A stretch of 64,000 bases of DNA, from contig CAWESU010000001.1 of NCBI GenBank assembly GCA_963811805.1, forward strand, positions 310,001 through 374,000, written 5' to 3'. This DNA comes from DAHUXN01 sp963811805. Its GTDB lineage: Bacteria; Acidobacteriota; Terriglobia; Acidiferrales; UBA7541. Both the position numbers and the translations under genes were made by a program. Numbering within the stretch: position 1 is the first letter of the stretch; each line of letters starts with the position of its first letter. Shown one piece after another: positions 44,980-53,992 of this stretch. The notes under the pieces are model-generated. The model worked only from the letters and a program-made list of their open reading frames with translations. It was not told the origin of the DNA and did no database searches.

Positions 44980-47424
44980 ATGGAGGAATTCTGGCGGGAT
45001 TTGCGTTTCGCGTGGCGCTCGGCGGTGCAGAATCCCAGCTACTCGTTACTGATCGTTGCGGTGTTGGCCATCGGCATCGGCGCGAACACGGCGATCTTCG
45101 GTCTCGCGAACGCGGCATTTTTTCGCGCGCTTCCTTATCCACACGCCGAACGACTCGCGTTTCTTTGGCAGAACAACCAGCGCACCGGAGAAAGCAAAGG
45201 CGCGGTTTCGTATCCCAATTATGCGGACTGGCGCGCGCAGTCGCGCAGCTTCGAGGACATGGCGTTCATCATGTTCGCGAACGAGGTTCTGAACGGCGGC
45301 GGCACGCAAGAGATGCTGATTGGCGCGAACGGTCCAGAACGCGTCGGCGCAGCGGTGGTCTCGACGAATTTCTTTTCCGTGATGGGCGTGAATCCAATTC
45401 TTGGCCGCACGTTCGCAGCCGACGACTCCATGCGCGGCAAGACGAGCGTGGTGGTCATCAGTTACGCGCTGTGGAAATCGCGCTTCGCCGGCGACCCGCG
45501 CGCGATCGGGCGGCGGCTGGGGTTTAGCAACAACGAAGGCGACACGATCATCGGCGTGATGCCACGCGGCTTCGCGTTTCCGCCGGGCACGCAATTGTGG
45601 AAGCCGCGCGAAGTGGAGTCCGCTTTTTCCCTCGGAAAGTTGGACATGCGGCAGTATCCCAACATGGGCGTGATCGGCAGGCTGAACGCGGGGGTGAGCT
45701 GCGCGCAGGCGCAGAGCGAGATGGACACGATTGCCAATCGCCTGGCGGCGGAATATCCGAAGGACGATAGCGGCATCGGGATTCGCGTCGTGCCGCTGCG
45801 CGAGCAGCTTTCGCAGAAAGTCAGTCAGGGGCTGCTGGTCCTGTGGGGCGCAATCTTCGGAGTGCTGCTGATTGCCTGCCTGAACGCAGCAAACTTGATG
45901 ATGGCGCGCGCGGCAGGAAGGCAAAAAGAAATCGCGGTGCGCTTTTCGCTGGGCGCGACACGCGGCCGAATTGTTCGGCAATTCTTTGCGGAAAGCCTGC
46001 TGCTGGCCGGCGCGGGGGCCACGGCGGGATTCTTTCTGGCGTTTTGGAGCGTGGCGCTGGTTGCGAAATTCGATCCGGATATCGCGCGGCTGGGCGGGAG
46101 CGTGCTTGACGCGCGGGTGCTGCTCTACACAATCGGCGTCGCCGCGTTTACGGCGCTCTTCTGCGGCGTTCTGCCGGCATTTTCCGCTTCGCGACTCGAT
46201 TTGAATCGCGCGCTCAAGGAAACATCGTCTGGCGCAGCCTCGCGCGGCACGCAGTTCATTCGCAAGATGCTCATCCTTGCGGAAATATCGCTGGCATTCG
46301 TGCTGCTGGCGGGGTCGGGCCTGTCCATTCGGAGCCTCTGGCAGATTTTTTCCGTGAATCCGGGCTTCGACGCGGAAAAAGTCTACAGCCTGCGCATCTA
46401 TTATCCGCCAATGAAGGGCACAACCGACGACGCGAACGCACGCTTCGTGGAAATCATGGACCGCATTCGGGCGTTACCGGGGGTGAGCGCCGTGGGCTCG
46501 ACTTCCAATGTTTTGTTTCCTGGCGAAATGTATCAGGTTCCTTTCGTGATTCCGGGACGTCCGAGTCCTGCCGGCCAGACAGAGGTGGTCTGCAACGGAG
46601 AGGCCAATCCGGATTTTTTCCGCGCCATGGGCATACCGCTTGTGCGCGGCCGCATATTCACCGATGCGGACACGCCACGAAGCGCGCCACCGGTGATACT
46701 GATCAACGAAACCATGGAGCGGCGCTATTGGCGGAATGAAGATCCGATTGGAAAGCAGTTCAAATTCAACGATCCAAATTTCCCGAGCCCTTCATTTACC
46801 ATCGTTGGCGTTGTGGGCGACATTCGGCAAGACGGACTGGAAAAATCCGCCGCCGCGATGACTTACGTTCCCGACTCGGGCTACTTCGCGGATGATCTGG
46901 TCGTCCGCTCGGCCGGCGACCAGAAAAGTTTGGTCGCGGCCATCAAGGATCAAGTCAAGGCCGTCGATAAGAATCTCGCCGTGGACCACTTCCGGGCAGT
47001 CAGCGAAATTCTTTCCACGCATGAGTCACAGCGGGAATTCAACGCGTGGCTGCTGGGCGCGTTTGCGTTCATCGCGCTGCTGCTGGCGGCGGTGGGAATT
47101 TACGGCAGCATTTCCTACTGGGTGAAGCAGCGGACGCAGGAGATCGGCGTGCGCATGGCGCTGGGCGCGCAGCCGGGGAATATTTTCAAGCTGGTGATTG
47201 GCCGTGGGATGGGCGTGATTGTTGTGGGGCTCGCGCTGGGGGTGGGCGGGGCGCTGGCGCTCACGCGTTTTCTATCGACGATGCTATTCGGCGTAGGCGC
47301 GGAAGATCCTCTGACGTATACGGCGGTGGCGGTTCTGCTGGCAGGCGTGGCCTTGGCCGCGTGCTATTTCCCGGCGCGGAGGGCGACGGAAGTGGACCCG
47401 CTGGTGGCGTTGCGCTACGAGTAG
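44980..47424 (+). CDS. MacB/FtsX-type ABC permease (orphan, acidobacterial type)
   Basis: This 814-aa membrane permease has a duplicated layout: N-terminal helix, MacB_PCD periplasmic domain, three-helix FtsX domain (about residues 285-430), second PCD, second FtsX domain (about 690-805). It contains no ATPase. This matches the family often expanded in Acidobacteriota as orphan permeases. It starts MEEFWRDLRFAWRSAV at ATG 44980 with GGAGGGG 4 nt upstream, not at 44887. The nearest ATP-binding gene (49199) has its own permease. Substrate unknown; export of a peptide, lipid or drug is typical of the family. Confidence 0.88.
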   Translation: MEEFWRDLRFAWRSAVQNPSYSLLIVAVLAIGIGANTAIFGLANAAFFRALPYPHAERLAFLWQNNQRTGESKGAVSYPNYADWRAQSRSFEDMAFIMFANEVLNGGGTQEMLIGANGPERVGAAVVSTNFFSVMGVNPILGRTFAADDSMRGKTSVVVISYALWKSRFAGDPRAIGRRLGFSNNEGDTIIGVMPRGFAFPPGTQLWKPREVESAFSLGKLDMRQYPNMGVIGRLNAGVSCAQAQSEMDTIANRLAAEYPKDDSGIGIRVVPLREQLSQKVSQGLLVLWGAIFGVLLIACLNAANLMMARAAGRQKEIAVRFSLGATRGRIVRQFFAESLLLAGAGATAGFFLAFWSVALVAKFDPDIARLGGSVLDARVLLYTIGVAAFTALFCGVLPAFSASRLDLNRALKETSSGAASRGTQFIRKMLILAEISLAFVLLAGSGLSIRSLWQIFSVNPGFDAEKVYSLRIYYPPMKGTTDDANARFVEIMDRIRALPGVSAVGSTSNVLFPGEMYQVPFVIPGRPSPAGQTEVVCNGEANPDFFRAMGIPLVRGRIFTDADTPRSAPPVILINETMERRYWRNEDPIGKQFKFNDPNFPSPSFTIVGVVGDIRQDGLEKSAAAMTYVPDSGYFADDLVVRSAGDQKSLVAAIKDQVKAVDKNLAVDHFRAVSEILSTHESQREFNAWLLGAFAFIALLLAAVGIYGSISYWVKQRTQEIGVRMALGAQPGNIFKLVIGRGMGVIVVGLALGVGGALALTRFLSTMLFGVGAEDPLTYTAVAVLLAGVALAACYFPARRATEVDPLVALRYE

Positions 47425-47459
47425 ATTTTTTCGTCGACCGCAAAATGGCGGCATCGGCC

Positions 47460-49202
47460 CTATGAGTCGTGAGAGCGGGTGCCGAGGACCACGCCGTCGC
47501 GGTAGAGTCCCAATTCCAGGACGGCGGGAGTTCCCTCCTCTTCAAACTGCAGACCCAATTCGTCGGAGCTTGCCAGTTCCGTAATGTGGCGGCGGAGGAC
47601 GACCGCCGCAACCACGAGCACCACAAGCACGCCGACCATCAGGATCGGTTTGTAAAGAGCTTGCTGTTCGAAGATGACGCTCTGCGCGATGAGAGACATC
47701 AGCACAACCACGGCCACGACGACCATATGCACTTGCGATTTCCCCGGCAGATACGAGCAGGTAAAAGGAATTTTGCGGAAGCCCAAGAGGGCGACGTCGG
47801 CGAGAATGATTCCGAGCAGGCCCAGCACGAGTACGTGGGCCGCGGCCTGGCGCCATGGCCACAGCCAAAAACATACGGCCGCGGAAACGAGCCAGGCGGG
47901 CGCCACGGAGAGCAAGAGCAGCACGCGGCGGGTGGCGGCGAGGATTTTCCCGGCGTCGTGCACGCCGACGGAGCGGAAGATCCAGTTGGCGCGCAGCTCC
48001 AAGGGAAAAGCGAAGACGACGCGTGCTCCCAAGATCGCGAGCACCAGCATGGTGATGCTGGCCGCGAGAAGAGGCGTGGTCGGCTGATGCCAGAGGTTGA
48101 TGGCCGGCGCGCCGGGAAGCGGCTCCGGCGCGATCAGCGGCAGCAGCAGAATGGTGAACGCTAGGCCGATTCCCAAATAAAAGGCAAAAATCAAGCGATG
48201 CTGGCGGCTACGCGCGAGCGTGCGCAGGCAGAATTGGCCGATGGCGGTTTGCAGCGCGTCGCCGAAGTGCGGCAGCCACGGGAAGCCGCGCGCGCCGGAG
48301 GTGATGTCGGGCTCCTCGACGATCAAGCGGATGGTGCGCAGATAGGAAAGCGCGTAGGCCACGGCGGCGGCGATTGCGGCGGTGGCCAGTCCCAGCCAAG
48401 CGCGGCGAGCGAGCGGCGCGAGCCCGGGATGCAGGGAGCCATTCAGTTGATGGAAGAGGCCCAAGAACCAATACGTGGGCACGCAGAGGAGCAGGCGGTG
48501 GTTTTCGGGTGCCGCGAGCATCTGCAGACCGTCGACGGGAGGCTCGAGGAAGTACGCGGAGACGAATAAGCAGAACGCGGCCATTTGCAGAAATCCCGAG
48601 GCGCGCAGGAAGAGGCGGCGCGGGAGGATTTGCGCGGCGAAGCCTTGGAGGGCGAGGAGGCCGCAATAAATAAATGCGCCGGCGGCGAGCATGGTGAGCC
48701 AATAAGCCGCGAAGGAACGCGCATCACCGATGAGGCCACTGCCTCTTACGGAAAAGACGAATGGCCAAGTGAGGCCCGCGGCGCAGTGCAGCAGAACGAC
48801 GACGAGGGCGAGCGCCGTGGCAGTCGCCGAGACTTTGGCGAGGAACATAGTGCGCGCGCGGACGGGCAGCGGCACCAACACCAGAACGTCGCGGCGATCC
48901 GGAAAAATGGAATCCCAACTGAGCACCGCGAATATGCCGACGACCAGCATGGTGGTGGAGATGAGGATGTCCTCCATGAGCAGGGCAACTTTGAGAAGCG
49001 CCGCGGGAGGGAGATTTTTGTCGGTCAGAAGGGCGCCCAAACCAAGGCTCATACTGATGACGATGAGCAGCGCGGCGAATTGTCCGAGCAGTTTATTGGC
49101 GTCGCCCAGGGCGGAAGCGGAGAGGACTTCGAGATCGACCATGCGGAAAAGGAACTGACGGTAGAGCACGCGAAACTGCGATTTGGTCTCAGCGCCGCTC
49201 AT
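47460..49202 (-). CDS. ABC-2-like membrane permease of the PadR-controlled exporter
   Basis: This 580-aa polytopic protein has about twelve hydrophobic segments and no soluble enzymatic motif. It pairs with the ATPase gene upstream: its ATG at 49202 overlaps that stop (ATGA). It resembles large ABC-2 type permeases, but its two halves are not clearly homologous by eye. The first third carries a charged loop (SWDSIFPDRRDVLVLVPLPVRAR) similar to the cytoplasmic loop of ABC-2 families. Export of an antibiotic, peptide or lipid is plausible; substrate unknown. Confidence 0.75.
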   Translation of the reverse strand: MSGAETKSQFRVLYRQFLFRMVDLEVLSASALGDANKLLGQFAALLIVISMSLGLGALLTDKNLPPAALLKVALLMEDILISTTMLVVGIFAVLSWDSIFPDRRDVLVLVPLPVRARTMFLAKVSATATALALVVVLLHCAAGLTWPFVFSVRGSGLIGDARSFAAYWLTMLAAGAFIYCGLLALQGFAAQILPRRLFLRASGFLQMAAFCLFVSAYFLEPPVDGLQMLAAPENHRLLLCVPTYWFLGLFHQLNGSLHPGLAPLARRAWLGLATAAIAAAVAYALSYLRTIRLIVEEPDITSGARGFPWLPHFGDALQTAIGQFCLRTLARSRQHRLIFAFYLGIGLAFTILLLPLIAPEPLPGAPAINLWHQPTTPLLAASITMLVLAILGARVVFAFPLELRANWIFRSVGVHDAGKILAATRRVLLLLSVAPAWLVSAAVCFWLWPWRQAAAHVLVLGLLGIILADVALLGFRKIPFTCSYLPGKSQVHMVVVAVVVLMSLIAQSVIFEQQALYKPILMVGVLVVLVVAAVVLRRHITELASSDELGLQFEEEGTPAVLELGLYRDGVVLGTRSHDS

Positions 49203-49963
49203 GCGCGAATCAGGTCCGCAATCTGACGCGAAATGGCAGCGGTGTCCTGTTCAACGGCGAGCTGCGAAAAAATGCCTTCCAGGGTGGGCACGGCCATCAG
49301 CGTGCGCAAGCGCTCGATGGAGTCGTCGGCTACGATTTTGCCGCGATTCAAAATCACGACGTGCGAGCAGACGCGCTCGACGGTTTCCAGTTCATGAGAG
49401 CTGAACAGCACGATCTTTCCGCGCGATGCCAATTCCTGAAGCAAACTGCGCAGCACCAGCACGGTGCCCACATCGAGGCTGGCAAAGGGTTCGTCAAGCA
49501 CCAGCAGATCGGGATTGTGCAGCAGTGCCGCGGACAGCAAAACTTTCTGACGCATTCCTTTGGAGTAGGCGGCAATGGCGGTGTGGCGATCGCCGTGGAG
49601 TGAGAAAAGGCGCAGCAGACCGTCGATGCAATCGGCGGAGGATTTAGCGGGAAGATTACGCAATTGGCCAACCATGGTCAGATACTCCAGCGCGCTCAGA
49701 TGGGAATAAAGGTGCGGCTCTTCGGGGACGTAGCCGATGCGCTGCTTGTAGGCGATCAAGTCGCGCTCGATGGATTCGCCCTGGAATAGGATTTGACCAG
49801 AGGTCGTCTCCATCAGGCCGGTGATCATTTTCATGGTTGTGGATTTGCCGGAGCCGTTGGGGCCCAAGTAGCCGGTGATCTCGCTCGGGCGCGCCGAGAA
49901 GCTGACGTCGTCGACGGCGGGGCTGCGTTTGAAGCGCTTGCAGACGTGGCGGAGTTCGAGCAT
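49199..49963 (-). CDS. ABC transporter ATP-binding protein
   Basis: This 254-aa ABC ATPase has Walker A GPNGSGKST (about residues 34-42), Q-loop GYVPEEPHLY, a YSKGMRQKVLLSAALL signature (SKGM replacing LSGG, as in many ABC-2 exporters), Walker B DLLVLDEPFASLD and switch-region SSHELETVER. ATG 49963 has AGGAG 5 nt upstream. It is co-translated with the permease and divergent from a PadR regulator, which strongly suggests PadR control of this exporter. Confidence 0.9.
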   Translation of the reverse strand: MLELRHVCKRFKRSPAVDDVSFSARPSEITGYLGPNGSGKSTTMKMITGLMETTSGQILFQGESIERDLIAYKQRIGYVPEEPHLYSHLSALEYLTMVGQLRNLPAKSSADCIDGLLRLFSLHGDRHTAIAAYSKGMRQKVLLSAALLHNPDLLVLDEPFASLDVGTVLVLRSLLQELASRGKIVLFSSHELETVERVCSHVVILNRGKIVADDSIERLRTLMAVPTLEGIFSQLAVEQDTAAISRQIADLIRA

Positions 49964-49982
49964 GCACGCTCCTAGCCTGTAC

Positions 49983-50037
49983 CCTATGTAGCAATCTATC
50001 TAGGCGGTTGTCAAGTAGCATGCTACATAGGTATAAT
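49983..50037. promoter_or_regulatory. Divergent promoter and PadR-type operator
   Basis: The plus strand has TTGTCA (50008-50013), an 18-bp spacer and TATAAT (50032-50037), then 7 nt to ATG 50045. The minus strand has TTGACA (50014-50009), 18 bp and TACATA (49990-49985). The two -35 boxes overlap. An 11-bp perfect inverted repeat CCTATGTAGCA (49983-49993) / TGCTACATAGG (50021-50031) overlaps or abuts each -10. A nested palindrome GTAGCATGCTAC occupies 50015-50026. Confidence 0.8.
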
Positions 50038-50044
50038 TCCGGCT

Positions 50045-50362
50045 ATGGCGCCCGAGACGAAACTCTCGCACACAGCGGCGATGATCCTGCAGGCCATCGA
50101 AGCGGGACACGTGTACGGCTTCGGGGTGATGGAAACGACCGGCCTGCCGAGCGGGACGGTCTATCCAGCGCTGCGGCGGCTGGAGCGCGACGGTCTGATT
50201 CGCTCGCAGTGGGAATCGGAGAAGATTGCGGAAACCGACCAGAGGCCGCCGAGGAAATACTACCGAATCACGCGCGGGGGGAAGGCCACGTTGGACGCTT
50301 CGCAGAAACGGTATCCGCTGCTCGCGAGATTATTTCCGGCGCACGCCGGGGGAAAAGCTTAA
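50045..50362 (+). CDS. PadR-family transcriptional regulator
   Basis: This 105-aa winged-helix repressor of the PadR family has the typical GHVYGFGVME...LPSGTVYPALRRLERDGLI core (named here by its ends) and the PRKYYRITRGGKATL wing. It is short, lacking the C-terminal dimerisation helix extension of larger members. It is divergent from the exporter genes and flanked by inverted repeats, so it probably represses both itself and the exporter. Its promoter suggests a leaderless transcript. The stop overlaps the next gene (TAATG at 50360-50364). Confidence 0.9.
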   Translation: MAPETKLSHTAAMILQAIEAGHVYGFGVMETTGLPSGTVYPALRRLERDGLIRSQWESEKIAETDQRPPRKYYRITRGGKATLDASQKRYPLLARLFPAHAGGKA

Positions 50363-51156
50363 TGCCTCGCGCACTGCATGTCGCCATGCTGCGCAACGCG
50401 GCGCTGCTTGTGCCGGCGCCGGAGCGCGGCGAATGGCTGGCGGAGTGGAAGGCGGAGCTTTGCTACGTAAATCACGATGCGACGGCTTTTTGCCTGGGGT
50501 CGTTTCGCGACGCGCTGTGGCTGAGGCGCAAGAGCTTTAGCGTGCGGCGCGCGTTGAGTTTGGATTCCCCGTTGCGATGCGTGGTATTTCTGGCGATTCT
50601 GGCAGCGCTTACGCTCTTGGCGGTCATGCCATTTCGAAGAGCGTGGTTGCCGGCATGGTCGCCGCCCGGGGCAGCGCAGTTCGCGCTGGGCTGCCTTTGG
50701 ATGTACCTTTTATCCTTGCTGGTTTTCGTGACGCTCAACCCGCTGGGGCTGGGCGAATACCCCGCAAATCGTCACGCACCCTCTCTCGTAATCAGGCTGC
50801 GCCGCTGGATTTTTCTCGTCACGAAAATCGCTTTGGTCACGCCGATTCCTGTGTTCGTGAGTGTTACCCTGATTCCAGTATTTCCCGGTGCGCCGTCGCT
50901 GATGGTGTTTGCGTGGGTCTTCGGATTCCGCTGGGTGCTGACGGATCAGAAGCAGCGCTGTCCGGTCTGCCTCCGTTTGTTGACGAATCCCGCGCGAATC
51001 GGGAGTCCTACACAGAGCATTCTTGGATGGTACGGCACGGAACTTGTCTGCACGCGCGGCCACGGATTGCTCTACGTCCCGGGCGCTCCCACGAGTTGGT
51101 TTAGCACGCAGCGCTGGCAATATATCGATCCCACCTGGAGCCGTTTGCTTCCTTAG
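50362..51156 (+). CDS. Membrane protein with CxxC, coupled to PadR
   Basis: This 264-aa protein of unknown function has three to five hydrophobic segments (about residues 70-95, 105-125, 145-185). A soluble C-terminal part carries the CPVC motif and a later Cys-Thr-Arg-Gly-His. The N-terminus (PERGEWLAEWKAEL) resembles the helix found in proteins co-encoded with PadR regulators. ATG 50362 overlaps the PadR stop, showing coupling. A link to the exporter is inferred only from this. Confidence 0.7.
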   Translation: MPRALHVAMLRNAALLVPAPERGEWLAEWKAELCYVNHDATAFCLGSFRDALWLRRKSFSVRRALSLDSPLRCVVFLAILAALTLLAVMPFRRAWLPAWSPPGAAQFALGCLWMYLLSLLVFVTLNPLGLGEYPANRHAPSLVIRLRRWIFLVTKIALVTPIPVFVSVTLIPVFPGAPSLMVFAWVFGFRWVLTDQKQRCPVCLRLLTNPARIGSPTQSILGWYGTELVCTRGHGLLYVPGAPTSWFSTQRWQYIDPTWSRLLP

Positions 51157-51221
51157 AGCGCGAGGAAAGCGGGCGACATTCTAGCGAAACTCCGGGGAGC
51201 TAAACTGCGTTTGCGAGACAA

Positions 51222-51319
51222 GAGCTGAATCGCCTTTCATTACAGGTGGACACTTAGGCTATTCCTCGGGAGCTGGATCACCTTTTCACTACAGATGGGC
51301 GCACCGCAGACTATTCCCG
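51222..51319. repeat. Two-copy imperfect tandem repeat at the treT 3' end
   Basis: Copy 1 (51222-51269) and copy 2 (51270-51319) align over ~48-50 bp, sharing GAGCTGRATC at one end, TACAG in the middle and CTATTCC at the other. Copy 2 includes the treT stop codon (CTA, 51311-51313 on the plus strand). The two copies abut with no spacer. Confidence 0.75.
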
Positions 51320-52558
51320 TTGAAAGCTCAAAAACAGCAACATGTACCGCTTCAGGTTATGAGTGATCAAGAAATTCTCCTTCACGTGCTCGCGCCCGTT
51401 CTCACCGAGTTTCTTCGCCAGGGCGGGGTTCGAGAGCAGGAAGCGAATCTGGTACGCGGTGCCCTCCACGGAATGCACAAGCATTCCCGTCAATTTGTGG
51501 ATTACCTGGGTGGGAATGCCGCCGACCGCCGAGGCGACCACGGGCTTCCCTTTCCAGAGGGCTTCGCTCACGGTCAGACCAAAACCTTCGCGTAGCGACT
51601 TTTGAATCACGATGGTAGAGGCGCGCTGGAGCGCGTTGATTTCCAGATGGCTCCAGGGCGGGAGATTCAGGATGTGAACGTCCGGGTCGTTCCCAGCCGC
51701 CTCTTTGACCTCGTTGAGCACGGCTTCGCCCTCGGGATCGTCCGATGCGCCGCCGCCGGCCAGGACAAGCTGGCAATCAGTGTGTTTGCGCACCATTTTG
51801 TAAGCTTGAATGACGCCGACGGGATCCTTGAGGCGATCAAAACGCGATATCTGGGTCAGAATCGGACGCCGGGGATCGATGCCGAAACGCTCGAGAACTT
51901 CGCGAAGCGCTTCGGGCGGAAGTTCGCGGTTTTTGTCGGCGAGCGGATCAATCGTGGGATGCACGAGGTATTGGGGAATCTTCAGGCCCTGGGTGAACGC
52001 CGGAGAAGAGAAAATGCTGGCGTCATATCGCTCAACGAATGGACGCAAGAATTCCCAGACTTCACGCGATGGGTGGGAAAGATCGATATGGCAGCGCCAC
52101 AGCCAGCGGCTCTTTGATCCGTCACGGGCCTCCACGAGCGCCACCGGCTGCGGATCATGAATGACCACAAAATCCTCATCGAATTGCAGGTGATGCAGGT
52201 TCTCGCGGTTGGTGGCAAGGAATACGTCGAACCAGTCCGCGCGTCCATCGTAGGGCGCTCCATGCAAGGCGTTGTGAAAACCCTTGGTGACGGCGAAGAA
52301 CTGTTCGCCGCCTTTGAGCACTTCCCAGCGCGTAGAGACGCCCAGCTCGTCGAGCAGAGGGACAAGGCGGTTGAGGATTTCGGCGACGCCTCCGCCCACG
52401 GCGGTGGAGTTCACCATCTTCACGCGGCGGTTCTGCAACTGCCGCGCAAAGACGCGCAAGGCGCCGATTTCGGAATCGCCGACGACGGCGGCGTAAGCGT
52501 CGAGGGGCGGAGCAGTAGCTGGAGCAGTGACTTGAGCTGTCTGCGTGTCGGTGGTCAT
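51311..52558 (-). CDS. treT: Trehalose synthase, glycosyltransferring (TreT-like)
   Basis: This 415-aa GT4-type (GT-B) glycosyltransferase is predicted to make trehalose from NDP-glucose and glucose. It has the N-terminal NSTAVGGGVAEIL loop typical of TreT, HIDLSHP, and the C-terminal donor-site REGFGLTVSEALWKGKPVVAS with acidic EX7E (E...E). ATG 52558 overlaps the DUF5752 stop. It lies in one operon with otsA and otsB, giving the cell two possible trehalose routes. TreT is assigned by overall pattern; trehalose phosphorylase is the main alternative. Confidence 0.82.
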   Translation of the reverse strand: MTTDTQTAQVTAPATAPPLDAYAAVVGDSEIGALRVFARQLQNRRVKMVNSTAVGGGVAEILNRLVPLLDELGVSTRWEVLKGGEQFFAVTKGFHNALHGAPYDGRADWFDVFLATNRENLHHLQFDEDFVVIHDPQPVALVEARDGSKSRWLWRCHIDLSHPSREVWEFLRPFVERYDASIFSSPAFTQGLKIPQYLVHPTIDPLADKNRELPPEALREVLERFGIDPRRPILTQISRFDRLKDPVGVIQAYKMVRKHTDCQLVLAGGGASDDPEGEAVLNEVKEAAGNDPDVHILNLPPWSHLEINALQRASTIVIQKSLREGFGLTVSEALWKGKPVVASAVGGIPTQVIHKLTGMLVHSVEGTAYQIRFLLSNPALAKKLGENGREHVKENFLITHNLKRYMLLFLSFQRE

Positions 52559-53205
52559 TGATCAATCCTCGAATGAATCGTGGCCATGATTTCTTCGCGC
52601 ATTTTCTCGAGAGTATTCACATAGATGTCGATGCGATCGATGCGCCGGGAGAGTTCCGGCAATCGCAGGCTGTTTTCAATCCAATAGGAGAAATCGTTGG
52701 TCTGGAGGTGCAAACGCAGGCGCGAGTTGATGAAGTGATGGTGGAGGGTCTGCAGGCTGATTCTTCGGATGCCTTCCTCGAGTTCCTCGAGGGTGGAAGC
52801 GGTTTCCTCGCGCGGAACCGTAAATTCGAGGGCTTCAGAGAAGTAGAAGGGCTCGAAAGCGGCCCGTCCCGCGGAGGAAGCGTTGGCGCGCACATAGCTG
52901 TCCGCGATATTTACCAACGCGTCACGCAGTATAGCGAGGGAGGTGCAATCGCGGACGTCAATCGCCGCCAAGCGTTCCGCCAGGGAGGGCTCACCACAGG
53001 AAGCCTCGACCCACTGGGCAAAATCATTTGAAAAGGCAGCGTAGTGCTGACGTTCGAGGCTCTGGAATGTGTGATGGAAGATGGAGGCGTCCGAGCATGT
53101 TTTCAGGTTGCGGCTCAGCTCCTCGATAGTGCCGGCGCGATCGGGACAAATGCGGATCAAGTACGACGCGGTCACAAACTGAAATGGCGTGTTAGCTTGC
53201 TTCAT
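52555..53205 (-). CDS. DUF5752-like protein in trehalose operon
   Basis: This 216-aa soluble helical protein resembles the DUF5752 group, which often neighbours trehalose genes. It is built of two similar helical parts: FVTASYLIRICPDRAGTIEEL...HHTFQSLERQH and FEFTVPREETASTLEEL...HHHFINSRLR (named by their ends). HHTF and HHHF with a following Arg recur in both halves, suggesting an internal duplication. No catalytic motif is known. The ATGA overlap with treT, and 1-bp spacing to otsB, support a shared function. Role unknown. Confidence 0.78.
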   Translation of the reverse strand: MKQANTPFQFVTASYLIRICPDRAGTIEELSRNLKTCSDASIFHHTFQSLERQHYAAFSNDFAQWVEASCGEPSLAERLAAIDVRDCTSLAILRDALVNIADSYVRANASSAGRAAFEPFYFSEALEFTVPREETASTLEELEEGIRRISLQTLHHHFINSRLRLHLQTNDFSYWIENSLRLPELSRRIDRIDIYVNTLEKMREEIMATIHSRIDQ

Positions 53206-53206
53206 A

Positions 53207-53992
53207 TTATTTCCTAACTGTCTCCAATCTCTTTAGAAATTGAAAGACTTCGGACGGAGAGCGCAGGTAGTAGCGAGCGGCTGTCCTTTGTTTCCTCCCG
53301 ACAACAATTGAGATGCCCTGCATCTTCTGAAAGACGCGCTCATCGGTGGCGTCGTCACCCAAAAAAACCGCGAGCCACAGGCCGGGCCGCCGCCGGCGAG
53401 CCCGCCGAAGAATGAGGGAAATTGCAGTCCACTTGTCCGTGCGCCGGCCCGGAAGCAAACTCCATACTTTCTTTCCGGGCAACGGAGTCACTTGCGGATG
53501 ACGCCGCAAGAGTTCGGCAATCACCTGGCGCGCGCGATGGACGCTGCGCGCCGGCGCGCGACGATAGTGGACGGCGATGGTCGCTTCCTTTGACTCCAGT
53601 TGCACGCCAGAGATGCCGCTCATCCGGCGAGTGAGAGCGCGGCGAACCACGCGCATCCGCTCCCTTTCTGTAGGAGTGAGCAAAGCAGCCGCGCGGTTGC
53701 CAGGATCGAGCAAGAAATATCCGTGCGCGCCCACGTACCAGATGTGGCCCAAACGAACGCGCCTGCGCAGATCCGCGAGCTTGCGGCCGCTTACCACGCC
53801 AACCGTCACGCCGGATCGTGCCATCGCGCCGAGCAAGCGGCGAACGCGCTCGGGAAGCACGACCAGGTCCGGGTGGGAGCGGATTCGCACCAGAGTTCCG
53901 TCGAAGTCCGTGAACAATGCCAGATGAGCCGCGTGGCGGCAGGCGCTGGCGATCTCCTTCCACGAACGCAATGCGTGCCGAGGCGCGGTCAT
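53207..53992 (-). CDS. otsB: Trehalose-6-phosphate phosphatase
   Basis: This 261-aa HAD-superfamily phosphatase converts trehalose-6-phosphate to trehalose. It has the nucleophile motif DFDGTL near residue 28, VVSGRKLADLRR near 67, the GAHGYFL substrate region, and the Mg-binding LGDDATDERVF near 222. ATG 53992 overlaps the otsA stop (ATGA); the longer frame to 54031 is excluded. It is rich in Arg. Second gene of the trehalose operon. Confidence 0.92.
   Translation of the reverse strand: MTAPRHALRSWKEIASACRHAAHLALFTDFDGTLVRIRSHPDLVVLPERVRRLLGAMARSGVTVGVVSGRKLADLRRRVRLGHIWYVGAHGYFLLDPGNRAAALLTPTERERMRVVRRALTRRMSGISGVQLESKEATIAVHYRRAPARSVHRARQVIAELLRRHPQVTPLPGKKVWSLLPGRRTDKWTAISLILRRARRRRPGLWLAVFLGDDATDERVFQKMQGISIVVGRKQRTAARYYLRSPSEVFQFLKRLETVRK

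Noticed and set aside
51270..51290. Resemblance to the 16S rRNA 3' end (CTGGATCACCTTTT)
   Set aside because: Only ~14 bases match and no rRNA precedes them; it is part of a local tandem repeat.
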